From positions 1 through 19,637 of the forward strand of contig CAYWTY010000031.1 of the NCBI GenBank assembly GCA_964461335.1: a stretch of DNA of 19,637 bases. Direction: 5' to 3'. Positions 5,733 through 13,547 of this stretch are shown in pieces. The notes below the pieces were generated by a model. The model searched no databases and was not told where the DNA came from. It worked only from the letters and a program-made list of their open reading frames with translations. A program made the translations under genes and the position numbers. Source of the stretch: JAKJBL01 sp964461335. GTDB taxonomy: Bacteria > Bacillota > Clostridia > Christensenellales > CAG-138. How positions within the stretch are numbered: the first letter of the stretch is position 1; each line of letters opens with the position of its first letter.

Positions 5733-6251
5733 CTATTTCCCTACATTAATAACCCGAACAATCCAGTTTTCCGCCTTCCCCTTGTAGACCTTATCAAATT
5801 CATCTTCGGGGAGGCATTGCAGCGCACCAAAAGAACAGGCGCGTACACATGCAGGCTTTCGACCATCACGAATACGCATGTAGCATCCATCGCATTTGGA
5901 CATTTTGCCATCCAAAGCGCCAAACTGAGGCGCCGCAAAAGGGCAGGCCATAGCGCAACTTTTGCAGCCAATGCAATTTTGTGGATCGTACACAGTCATA
6001 CCAGTATCAGAATCTTTTTTAAGGCATCCTACAGGGCAAGCGGGAACACAAGGAGCATCAGCGCAATGCATACAAGCTGTAGAGAAATATGCGAATTCAG
6101 TATTATGACCGATTGGAAGTTCCATATTGAACACCCGCCGGTAGCTTTTACCACCTGCCGCAGGGTTGATATCATTTTGATCCATACAGGCAATTAGGCA
6201 TGCAGAGCATGCGCAGCATTTACTCGGGTCAAAGAATATCACGTGTCTCAT
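5733..6251 (-). CDS. Four-cluster ferredoxin subunit of Mo/W oxidoreductase
   Basis: Electron-transfer subunit (DmsB/HycB-like, Fer4_11 type). Sixteen cysteines form four [4Fe-4S] motifs, in order: CCACSACLIAC, CMHCADAPCVPACP, CIGCKSCAMACP, and CDGC followed after 11 residues by CVRAC. At 172 aa it is a little shorter than DmsB. The chosen start is the ATG at 6251 (MRHVIFFDPSKCC), which overlaps the TGA of the catalytic gene by 4 bases (ATGA) and has AAGGGGGG upstream. The in-frame start at 6287 would add twelve residues inside the upstream gene. No Tat signal and no membrane anchor gene are present, so the enzyme should be soluble. It passes electrons between the FAD reductase and the molybdopterin subunit. 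Confidence 0.92.
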   Translation of the reverse strand: MRHVIFFDPSKCCACSACLIACMDQNDINPAAGGKSYRRVFNMELPIGHNTEFAYFSTACMHCADAPCVPACPVGCLKKDSDTGMTVYDPQNCIGCKSCAMACPFAAPQFGALDGKMSKCDGCYMRIRDGRKPACVRACSFGALQCLPEDEFDKVYKGKAENWIVRVINVGK

Positions 6252-8404
6252 ACTGTTTCCCCCCTTAGCAGTTTTCGGATATTGCATCTTGTGGCTTTAA
6301 AGCTAGGAAACCCGGAGTACGGATCCAAATGCTCTCTGCCAATTAGTAAATTCACATTCGCCTCTGAGTATCCGTGCAACATATTGATTTGTCCGCGTTT
6401 ATTCTTCACAGTAAGTTTAGCTTTCACACAAATGCTTCCATACATATTATAAAGAACTACATCATCACCATCATTGATATCCATCATTTCTCCATCCTCG
6501 CGGTTAATTTCGCAGGTGGGAAGAGGTTGGACACTCCTTGCCCACGGCACTTCATGTAGGCGAGAATGAATAGCTGTAGGAATACGAACCCCTGATGAAA
6601 GCGTGAATGGGTATTCAGCTTTCCAATCTTCTCTATCTTCATCAGATAAAGGCATCACAAACACAGGTAAAGGTTCTAAACCATGTGTTTTGGTGAATTT
6701 TGCTATGGTAGTTGAATAGAATTCAAATTTCCCAGTTGGGGTTTTGAAGCCTTTAATAATGTAATCCCCCGGCTTTGCAGGGTTAGCATTTGGCATTTTA
6801 ACGGGGAATTCTTTACCTTTTAAATCGGCTACGGTTAGCCCGCAACCCTCTATAATATAATCAATACAGGCTTTATAACCTTTTCCCAGCCACTCATCAT
6901 TTAAGCCCAAAGCATTAGCTAATTCACATATTATATCAGTATCAGGCTTTGATTGATAAAGAGGCGCTATAACAGGATCCGTAAAAACTGCATACCCTCC
7001 TTGATACATCTTAAACTCGCTTCGTTCCAAAGATGTACATACTGGCAATACAATATCCGCATACTTGCATGTCTCTGTCATAAATAGATCAGTGTTGACA
7101 AAGAAATCCAGACTTTTAATAGCATCAATCAATTGATCTGTTGCTGGAAACATCTTAACATTCATTCCCCAGCCAGAAATAGCACGAACTGGATAGGGGG
7201 AGCTTTCCAGTATATGCCGTGAAAGATCCATAGCCTGAAATTCATTGCAATACATGTCCCATATAGGGAACTTTCCTTCTGCAATCATCTTAGAATCTGT
7301 GGGTTTTATATCCGTATAGAATTCCTTTTCTCGCGTCTTAACTCCAGCGGGCTTATGCAAATAGCTATTTGGGTTCGGATAGTTCCCTCCCACGGAATCA
7401 AAGTTACCTGTTAACGCACTCAGGCACAGAATTGCGCGGAATGTCTGAAACCCATTAATGTAGTGTGGTAGTGTAGAAGCAGATTGATTAATGCATGCAG
7501 GCCCGTTTGTAGCAAATAACTTAGCAGCTTCGATAATATCCGCAGGACGTAGCCCACAAATATTACTTACTCGCTCAAGATCAAATGTCTTAACATAGGC
7601 AGCATATTCATCAAAGCCATAGGTGTGTTTATGCACATAATCCATATCTGCCCAGCCATTTTCTATAATGATATTCGCCATACCTAGCGCAAGCGCGCCA
7701 TCCGTGCCCGGGTTTATATGCAAAGCAATATCTGCCAGATTCTTAAATGCCGGCGTAATTCTCGAGTCGATAATTATGACCTTGCCGCCTCTATCTTTAA
7801 GCTGCTGAATACCCTCGACAGAAAGGTGTGCTGTATAATACCCTCCATATGCCCAACCAACAAAGGTATTCGAGTTGCTAATATCTGGGCCCGCAGAACT
7901 GCCTGAAGTTACCTGGCTAGCTAACACGCCTGCGCGATTACATGTACTGTCATCTGTGCCGTAATTTATAGAACCAAATGCGTAAGCTAGGCGGTGCAAA
8001 AGCGGACGATACCATTTGCAATACCCGCTAAAAAACGCCACTGCATGTGGGCCATATTGAGATTTTACTGCATTGAGCTTCTCCGCTGTAATTGCATATG
8101 CCTCTTCCCAAGAGATGGGCTCAAACTTACCCTCGCCTCTTTCTCCTATGCGACGCAGAGGAGTCTTGATGCGGTCATTTCTGTAAACATATTGTCGGTT
8201 ATTGACACCTTTTGCACAAATCTTACCTTTGTTATAAGGGTGCTCAATTGTTCCCTCAACCTTTATCAGCTTTCCGTCTTTAACATAACAATCAAGACCG
8301 CAATGATGAGTTGGGCTGCAAATAGCACAAAATGATCGTTTAACTTCTATTCCTGTATCTGCTCCAGGTATCTTTGCTTTAATACGCAATTCCAATTCAG
8401 ACAT
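6248..8404 (-). CDS. Molybdopterin oxidoreductase catalytic subunit (DMSO-reductase superfamily)
   Basis: A 718-aa soluble member of the MopB superfamily. The N-terminal cluster motif has C26, C29, C35 or C39, and C63 (FCAICSPTHHCGLDC...KICAKG). The Mo/W ligand is probably C155 in DDSTCNRAG. The pterin-binding middle follows (VIIIDSRITPAFKNLAD; NPGTDGALALGM), and the C-terminal molydop_binding barrel is complete (INREDGEMMDINDGDDVVLYN). No twin-arginine signal, so it is cytoplasmic. The start at 8404 (MSELELRI) is chosen because GGAGG lies 9 bases upstream; the upstream ATG at 8428 lies inside the FAD gene. It overlaps the FAD-reductase stop by 8 bases. Length and lack of signal recall acetylene hydratase-like and other anaerobic hydroxyl- or enoyl-acting members, but the substrate cannot be read from sequence. 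Confidence 0.92.
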   Translation of the reverse strand: MSELELRIKAKIPGADTGIEVKRSFCAICSPTHHCGLDCYVKDGKLIKVEGTIEHPYNKGKICAKGVNNRQYVYRNDRIKTPLRRIGERGEGKFEPISWEEAYAITAEKLNAVKSQYGPHAVAFFSGYCKWYRPLLHRLAYAFGSINYGTDDSTCNRAGVLASQVTSGSSAGPDISNSNTFVGWAYGGYYTAHLSVEGIQQLKDRGGKVIIIDSRITPAFKNLADIALHINPGTDGALALGMANIIIENGWADMDYVHKHTYGFDEYAAYVKTFDLERVSNICGLRPADIIEAAKLFATNGPACINQSASTLPHYINGFQTFRAILCLSALTGNFDSVGGNYPNPNSYLHKPAGVKTREKEFYTDIKPTDSKMIAEGKFPIWDMYCNEFQAMDLSRHILESSPYPVRAISGWGMNVKMFPATDQLIDAIKSLDFFVNTDLFMTETCKYADIVLPVCTSLERSEFKMYQGGYAVFTDPVIAPLYQSKPDTDIICELANALGLNDEWLGKGYKACIDYIIEGCGLTVADLKGKEFPVKMPNANPAKPGDYIIKGFKTPTGKFEFYSTTIAKFTKTHGLEPLPVFVMPLSDEDREDWKAEYPFTLSSGVRIPTAIHSRLHEVPWARSVQPLPTCEINREDGEMMDINDGDDVVLYNMYGSICVKAKLTVKNKRGQINMLHGYSEANVNLLIGREHLDPYSGFPSFKATRCNIRKLLRGETV

Positions 8405-8921
8405 TAAAACTACCTCCGATAAAATCAATGAAGCTTTCAGGTATACCCGCCTCTAGTAATTGGCAATACGTCTGCATATCCGACAACCTCCCGCTTTGTG
8501 TCCATTTCTTTACAAATAGATTTCGAATAATGCCGCCTTGCTTGGCATATCCTAACAAATTTACACATTGGAGCCTGCCATCGGGCCTCTTGCATGCTCT
8601 GATATACTTGTCGCCTTTCTGATGCTCATAATGTAAGTCTTCAGGCCCACAGCGCTCTATGCTACCAATTCCTATAAAATCAACATCTAAAAAATGGCTT
8701 ATGTTCTGCATGATATTTGTTGCTGGTACAGCAGTATATCCGGCCATGTTCTCACCAGCAACACATCCTTGTTGTGAAGCATTTGCCCATAACCCTACAA
8801 GGCGAGTATCATTGCTTTGCATTTCATATGCCTCACAACAGTCGCCGGCTGCATAGACCCCTTTTTCGCTAGTTTGCATATGATTATCCACAACGATTCC
8901 GCGATTGACATTTAAGCCGCT
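8397..8921 (-). pseudogene. C-terminal part of FAD/NAD(P)-dependent reductase, 5'-truncated
   Basis: The C-terminal half of a pyridine nucleotide-disulfide oxidoreductase-type reductase. The FAD-binding GVYAAGDCCEA (usual 'ayAaGD') is followed by a dimerisation domain running to FIGGSFNV. In-frame coding homology extends above the first ATG (8891) through SGLNVNRGIVVD to about 8921. The frame then continues without family likeness (HHKKCNC), because the sequence has become the DctM gene read backwards. The N-terminal FAD and NAD domains (about 270 residues) are absent, so this fragment cannot bind FAD properly. Overlap with the Mo subunit start shows it belonged to that operon, probably as its NAD(P)H-oxidising partner. 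Confidence 0.8.
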
Positions 8922-9737
8922 ATGGTGCTTTTTGCAGTTGCACTGCGCACCTCTGTTGGCAAACTATTTACTGCGGGTTTTGTTCCGGGCATTTTGCTCG
9001 CAATAGTATGGGCTATTTATGCTGTCATTTACTGCCGCAAACATAATTACGGCACGCCTGTGAAATATAGCGTAAAAGAAAGCCTAAATATTCTCTGGAA
9101 AGCCATTCCAGCTCTACTATACCCAATTATTGTGCTTGGTTCTATTTATTCCGGTTGGGCTACACCAACAGAGGCTGCAGCCATATCTGTGGCATATGTA
9201 CTTATTATTGAAAGCTTAGTGTATAAGACACTAAAGATTAAAGAAATACCCAAAGCAGTATTTAATGGGCTAATTTTAGCTAGCACTGCAACAATAATTA
9301 TGGCAGCCAGCGGTGTAATGACCTGGTTCCTAACCTCAATTAATGCGCCACACATAGTAACAGAGTGGATTGTTGCAAATGTAGTGAATAGATTTATGTT
9401 CCTGCTCGTGTTGGATTTTGCACTATTAATCGCAGGAATGTTTATTGGGCTTATTTCTCTAATGGTAGTTGTGTGCCCCATCATACTTCCGTCGCTGGTA
9501 CACTTTGGCATAGACTTGACGCATTTTTCCATAATTATAATCATGATGGCGCAGTTAGGCTTTATGACACCGCCATTTGGACCGGCATTATTTGTCACCA
9601 TGAATGTCGCAAAACGCCCATTCTCAGCTGTAGCAAAATCTATCATGCCATATGTTATTATTATGTTCATTGTAACACTGTTTATCACATTCATTCCGGA
9701 GATTTCACTTTGGCTTCCGAATTTATTGGGAATGTAA
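8922..9737 (+). pseudogene. dctM: TRAP transporter large permease DctM, 5'-truncated
   Basis: C-terminal 271 residues of a DctM-type permease (normal length about 430). TSVGKLFTAGFVPG, YSGWATPTEAAAI, a run of hydrophobic helices, MTPPFGPALFV and the end SLWLPNLLGM are characteristic. DctM forms the sodium-driven channel that takes up carboxylic acids delivered by a periplasmic binding protein. About 150 N-terminal residues are absent, and neither DctP nor DctQ is present. The ATG at 8922 is only the first codon after the joint and has no ribosome binding site. The gene meets the FAD-reductase fragment head to head at this base. If the joint is natural the product is non-functional; if it is an assembly error the complete gene lies elsewhere. 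Confidence 0.85.
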
Positions 9738-9752
9738 CCTAAGCAGTTCCAA

Positions 9753-9789
9753 TTAAAGGGTAGGATACACAAACGATCCTGCCCTTTAA
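9753..9789. terminator. Inverted repeat after dctM, possible terminator
   Basis: A 14-bp stem, TTAAAGGGTAGGAT (9753-9766) with ATCCTGCCCTTTAA (9776-9789) and one G-T pair, around a 9-base loop. It lies 15 bases after the dctM stop. No clean T-run follows on the plus strand (AATATTGTATT), so it may be an mRNA-stabilising hairpin rather than a full terminator. Confidence 0.5.
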
Positions 9790-9812
9790 ATATTGTATTG
9801 CGAGGTATGATT

Positions 9813-10187
9813 ATGCCTTCTGTTTTAATATCAACATGCAAAGGGCGATCCGCTGTTCAAAAGAGATTATTAATGCAATCCATAGCAGATGCTCTGATAG
9901 AAACGCTTAATGTACGCCCCGAAGCTTGTAATGTGCGTATTGTGGAGTTTTCAAAAGATGACTTCATTATTCCGGGCACTGAAGAACATGATCAGCTTAT
10001 TATTGAAATCTTTTGCTTTGTAGGAAGATCCCAAGAGCAAAAGGAGCTTTTCTACCAGCAAGCAGCGCAGAATCTTATAAATATCGATGAAGACCCTTCA
10101 TGCTTCTGCAGTATGATATTCCATGATATACCCAAACATAATTGGGGTTTGATGAATGGGCAAAGTGCTGCAAATGTATTTAAATAG
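9813..10187 (+). CDS. 4-OT/MIF-superfamily tautomerase
   Basis: A 124-aa small enzyme of the tautomerase superfamily, in which the N-terminal proline left after Met removal is the catalytic base. The start at 9813 (ATG CCT, giving MPSVLISTCKGRS) puts Pro1 in place and has GAGGT 7 bases upstream. The upstream TTG and ATG codons at 9798 and 9807 would bury the proline and are rejected. GRSAVQKRLLMQSIADALIETLNV matches the 4-oxalocrotonate tautomerase helix (GR...QK..L...I..AL). The protein is about twice the size of the 62-aa 4-OT monomer, so it is a fused-dimer or long type. Placed after a TRAP permease gene, it probably acts in catabolism of an imported carboxylic acid; the substrate is unknown. 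Confidence 0.8.
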   Translation: MPSVLISTCKGRSAVQKRLLMQSIADALIETLNVRPEACNVRIVEFSKDDFIIPGTEEHDQLIIEIFCFVGRSQEQKELFYQQAAQNLINIDEDPSCFCSMIFHDIPKHNWGLMNGQSAANVFK

Positions 10188-10528
10188 AAGATAAAACTCT
10201 CAAATAAGTGCAAATAAGTAGCGCCAGGATTAGCAGCGGCTTTATGGCGCATACTCCAGCAATAAATAATTGTGTGAGACTTATAAGCTGTGCCGTGCGG
10301 GTATTGTACTGGCGTATATACAGAGTTTAGTTACATCGACCTTTTAACTGTATTAATCAGGTTGTGCCAATTGCCGGCAGGTATAAAAGATATGCTCTTG
10401 CAACGCAGTCTCAAATATCAAGATTGTTCTTTTGACTTGCAAATTTTAACAAACCATCAGCCATCTTCATTATGGATAAATCGATTAACTCCTGGTGGCT
10501 TTAACCCTCCCCCACCTTTCCCAAAAAC
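10188..10528. other. Gene-free gap with decayed coding traces
   Basis: No intact gene. On the minus strand, ATG at 10464 begins MADGLLKFASQKNNLDI and stops. Shifting frame at the T-run near 10414-10416 continues as FETALQEHIFYTCRQLAQPD to a stop at 10355-10353, so a frameshifted coding remnant is possible. Upstream on the same strand, one added base near 10500 gives KPPGVNRFIHNEDG. The family is not recognised. The plus-strand frame 10290-10574 is open but has no ribosome binding site and is probably a shadow. Confidence 0.35.
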
Positions 10529-11335
10529 TCACGCGAGTCGCATTTTCCCTATTGTCCTGTACCCACCCGAGTAGGCATTCCCAAAAATTAATTTCTGTTT
10601 ATCTCGTTTCAGTTTTGCCGTTCTACCCTTGTATAAATCATCAATGAACAATAGGCGCGGGCTTATAAAGCGCCTGCACACCTTGGTGTACTCATACTCG
10701 TCAAGCACGCTGCGCTTAAGGCTGCTTCCAGCCATTCTTTGGGTATTTCCATCTTTCGCCTCCCATGTTCTTACTGCTGCTTTCCAATCTTTCATTCGGT
10801 TCTTCCCAACCATCCAGCCCTTTGATGTGTAGAAGTCGATAAACTTTTGAGCGTCTAGGCAATTCCCGCGCTCCTTGCAATACGTCTCCACCTCGTACAA
10901 GTCAGGAATAACAAAGGTTTTCTTTGATGTATCTTTAGATACATTTTCTTTAGTTTTGTTTTGTTTATGTTTATATATGGCTGTCGTTTGGGCTGGCATA
11001 TAGGCTGTCGTATAGGCTGTCGTTTGGGCTGTCATTTGGGCTTCATTTTTGACAGTTAAAGATAATAGCTTATATCTTCCAGGTACGCCCTTAGAGCCAC
11101 GCTTATATTCAACATGCCCTGCATCTATTAAGGCATCGCGCCAGCGTATAAGCGTCTTTTCATGCTTTTGCTGCATCATGCTCATTAAACGCCGGTTATC
11201 TACTTGAACCCATTCGCTCCACCCGCTCCTGTTGCCTAAGCACATAAGCTTGTACCAAAGCAATTGTGAGGGATACGGCAAATAGTTGGTTTCGAGCCAG
11301 CGCTCAAACGCAATGATTTCCTGCAAAAAGTTCAT
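10529..11335 (-). pseudogene. Phage replication organizer fused to a DnaC-like scrap
   Basis: Residues 1 to about 95 form the winged-helix N-terminus usual for phage replisome organizers of Firmicutes (FLQEIIAFERWLETNYLPYPSQLLWY... and a GRYKLLSL end). A threonine/alanine/tyrosine/glutamine-rich linker follows, then the C-terminal FVIPDLYEVETYCKERGN...FYTSKGWMVGKNRMKDWKAAVRTWE of DnaD-like loaders. After about residue 200 the sequence switches to EYEYTKVCRRFISPRLLFIDDLYKG, the Walker B region of a DnaC/IstB-type helicase loader, without its P-loop. The last 32 residues match nothing. It reads as an in-frame deletion that joined two neighbouring phage replication genes. The ATG at 11335 has only weak ribosome binding sequence. 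It may still be translated; loader function is lost. Confidence 0.7.
10979..11038. repeat. Tandem 12-bp repeat, five units, inside replication gene
   Basis: Units start at 10979, 10991, 11003, 11015 and 11027; the consensus is GGCTGTCGTTTG, with TATA-ending variants. They encode in-frame 4-residue repeats (QMTA, QTTA, YTTA, YMPA, QTTA) in the linker between the two domains of the phage replication protein. Length change by slippage would keep the frame. Confidence 0.85.
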
Positions 11336-11464
11336 AACTTACCTCAAAACAACATCATTTTATTGCTTCCCGATACTAACATCTACATTGTAATTATCCA
11401 TGTGCTGCACATGCCCCGTCTACCTCATAACAAGCCTAAGTGAAAGTATGAGCAGCATTCTTAG
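11336..11464. other. Intergenic, no gene seen
   Basis: Region between the replication-protein start and the recombinase remnant. No promoter or gene could be supported; the inverted repeat TGTGCTGCACA near 11401 is the only visible structure. Confidence 0.4.
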
Positions 11465-11653
11465 AGGGGGCTGTTTGCGCAGGGGCGCAGCTTCGACAGC
11501 ACCCAACACTACATCCACCCTGATACAATAACAGCAAGAAACGCAATAGATAGAGCCAGCCATGAGTTCGCCTTAAGACCTACAAGAGAAACTGGTAGAA
11601 ATGCGCAGCGAGAAATGGTACAATACGATGAAAACAGCAACAAATATTTATAG
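11465..11653 (+). pseudogene. Tyrosine recombinase (phage integrase) C-terminal remnant
   Basis: A frame opening after TAG at 11462-11464 with no start codon reads GRSFDSTQHYIHPDTITARN and then AIDRASHEFALRP, ending at TAG 11651-11653. 'STQHYIHPD' is the motif around the nucleophilic tyrosine of phage integrase/XerC-type recombinases (relatives read 'LGHxSxxxTQxYxHPD'). Its Tyr codon is 11510-11512. The histidine usual in 'GH' before it reads R here. Only the last fifth of the protein is left; the R-H-R part is missing. Its presence beside a broken phage replication gene marks the remains of a prophage or integrative element. Confidence 0.6.
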
Positions 11654-11769
11654 CAACACCGCTCTACACTACCTACCTATTACCTACATAGAGGATTTGC
11701 TCCCGCAAGAATGCCCAATTTGGGGCACCTTGCGTAAACGGCAACACCCCTACAAAAAGCAGGTGTTTC
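11654..11769. other. Intergenic before adenine deaminase
   Basis: A short open frame 11601-11783 has no ribosome binding site and overlaps the recombinase remnant and the adenine deaminase start; it is not a gene. No purine-riboswitch core was found. A clear promoter was not seen. Confidence 0.4.
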
Positions 11770-13464
11770 ATGTATTCAAATGAATTGCAAACCTATATTA
11801 AAAGTGCAGCCGAAGGCACAGCTGATCTCGTCATAAAGAATGCACGAATAGTCAATGTCTTTACACTCGAATTGCTCACAGGGGATATAGCAATTAAAGG
11901 CGAAAAGATACTCGGCATCGGAAGCAACTATCGAGGCGTTCAAGAACTTGATGCTCAAGGTGCGTATGCCTGCCCCGGGTTTATCGACTCTCATGTACAT
12001 ATTGAAAGCTCAATGGCAACACCAGCAGGGTTTGCGAGGACTATTTTGCCGCACGGTACAACCGCTGTAATCGCTGACCCCCATGAAATAGCAAATGTTG
12101 CAGGCACAGCAGGCATAGAATATATGCTTAAACAGGCTGAAAGCATTCCACTGCAAATGTTTGTTATGCTTCCCTCATGTGTTCCTTGCGCACCCTTTGA
12201 ACATAGCGGTGCAGTGCTTGAGGCTGATGAGCTTGCAGTGTTTTCACATCACCCGCATGTGCTTGGCTTAGGTGAAGTTATGAACTACACTGCAGTAACA
12301 GAAGGCGAGCCGAAAATCATAGAGAAACTTTTGCACTTTTCTACATTTAATATAGACGGCCATGCTCCGCTCTTAACAGGGCGCACACTTAATGCGTATC
12401 GTGTTGCCGGCCCTTCAACAGACCATGAGTGTTCAACCTATGATGAAATGCTCGAAAAACTCCGTACAGGGATGCATATTCAGCTTCGTATGGGTTCTGC
12501 AGCCCATGGAATCGAAACCATTCTGCGCCGTATCGCATATGAGGATTTGCCAACAGATAATATTTCATTTTGTACGGATGATAAGCACCTTGAAGATATC
12601 CGAAGCAACGGGCATATCAATTATATCTTAAAAAGAGCGGTTGCCTCTGGTATAGGGCCCTTAGAGGCAGTTAGGATGGCTACATGGAATGCTGCGCGCC
12701 ATTACAACCTGCGGCATTTTGGGGCAATTGCACCAGGATATAGAGCTGATATCGTCTTATTGCAAGATCTTGAAACATTCGAACCTGAGCAGGTTATTGT
12801 TGGCGGCAGTATTTATAAAGATGAACATATCGCTTCACCTTCACCGCCTGAAACAGTGCTTAGTAGCGTACATATAAAACCGATAACAGAAAAGTGCTTT
12901 AAGCTAAAAGTTGTTGGTGAGATGCCAGTGATTGAGCTTATCCCCAACCAGCTAATCACAAAACTCCGTTTGCGGGAAGTACCCCAAACTGATGGGTTCT
13001 TCCAAAGCGGCTGGGGCCTGTGCAAGCTCGCAGTAATTGAGCGACACCATGCCTCAGGCAACATAGGGTTAGGAATCCTTAGCGGTCTAGGGTTGACAGG
13101 AGGAGCAATTGCATCAACTGTTGCTCATGATTCGCACAATTTAATTGTTGCAGGCGACAATGACAGCGATATGCAAAAAGCCGTAGAAGCGCTTGAACAA
13201 TGCGGAGGCGGGTATGTAGTAGTGCGAAACAAAGAAGTGCGCGCGCTGCTGCCTCTGCCAATCGCAGGGCTTATGAGTGATGCACCGCTTGAAGAAATAC
13301 TTTCTTTGCAGCGAAAATTGCTTTGTGAAGCCGAGGCGCTGCACATATTGAGCGAAACAGATCCATTTATCACGCTTTCCTTTCTTGCGCTTCCCGTAAT
13401 CCCGGAAGGCAGGCTGACTGACTGCGGGGTCTTTCAGGTTTCTACTCAACGCTTTCTATTGTAG
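11770..13464 (+). CDS. ade: Adenine deaminase
   Basis: Converts adenine to hypoxanthine and ammonia in purine salvage; a metal-dependent amidohydrolase of the Ade (adeC) type. Signature pieces are GFIDSHVHIESS with H75 and H77, DPHEIANV near 103-110, GLGEVMNYT, the GHAP and STDHE boxes, SFCTDD near 280, and an amidohydrolase end GYRADIVLL followed by the family's C-terminal domain (VAHDSHNLIVAGD; PIAGLMSD). At 564 aa it is normal and complete. The ATG at 11770 has AGGTG at good spacing. There is no signal peptide, so it is cytoplasmic. It sits just after the phage remnants in the same orientation as the next aminotransferase gene, which has its own promoter. Confidence 0.95.
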   Translation: MYSNELQTYIKSAAEGTADLVIKNARIVNVFTLELLTGDIAIKGEKILGIGSNYRGVQELDAQGAYACPGFIDSHVHIESSMATPAGFARTILPHGTTAVIADPHEIANVAGTAGIEYMLKQAESIPLQMFVMLPSCVPCAPFEHSGAVLEADELAVFSHHPHVLGLGEVMNYTAVTEGEPKIIEKLLHFSTFNIDGHAPLLTGRTLNAYRVAGPSTDHECSTYDEMLEKLRTGMHIQLRMGSAAHGIETILRRIAYEDLPTDNISFCTDDKHLEDIRSNGHINYILKRAVASGIGPLEAVRMATWNAARHYNLRHFGAIAPGYRADIVLLQDLETFEPEQVIVGGSIYKDEHIASPSPPETVLSSVHIKPITEKCFKLKVVGEMPVIELIPNQLITKLRLREVPQTDGFFQSGWGLCKLAVIERHHASGNIGLGILSGLGLTGGAIASTVAHDSHNLIVAGDNDSDMQKAVEALEQCGGGYVVVRNKEVRALLPLPIAGLMSDAPLEEILSLQRKLLCEAEALHILSETDPFITLSFLALPVIPEGRLTDCGVFQVSTQRFLL

Positions 13465-13482
13465 CTAGGCGCATATGTGGTC

Positions 13483-13511
13483 TGGTTACATTTTTAACAA
13501 TATGTTATAAT
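13483..13511 (+). promoter_or_regulatory. Promoter of the aminotransferase gene
   Basis: TGGTTA (13483-13488), 17-base spacer, TATAAT (13506-13511) with an extended -10 TGT just before it. It lies between ade and the aminotransferase start; a GGAGGA ribosome binding site follows. Confidence 0.6.
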
Positions 13512-13547
13512 TATTTCAAATAATATGGGTAATTTAGGAGGAACGGC

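Noticed and set aside
9146..9841. Minus-strand 231-codon frame
   Set aside because: Lies antisense to dctM and the tautomerase start; its composition is the mirror of a transmembrane gene.
10290..10574. Plus-strand frame ending in PPPPFPKTHASRIF
   Set aside because: No ribosome binding site, and antisense to a decayed minus-strand coding trace.
11654..11769. Purine riboswitch upstream of ade
   Set aside because: No three-way junction core or paired loop sequences could be found.
11601..11783. 60-codon frame before adenine deaminase
   Set aside because: No ribosome binding site; overlaps the integrase remnant in another frame and the ade start.
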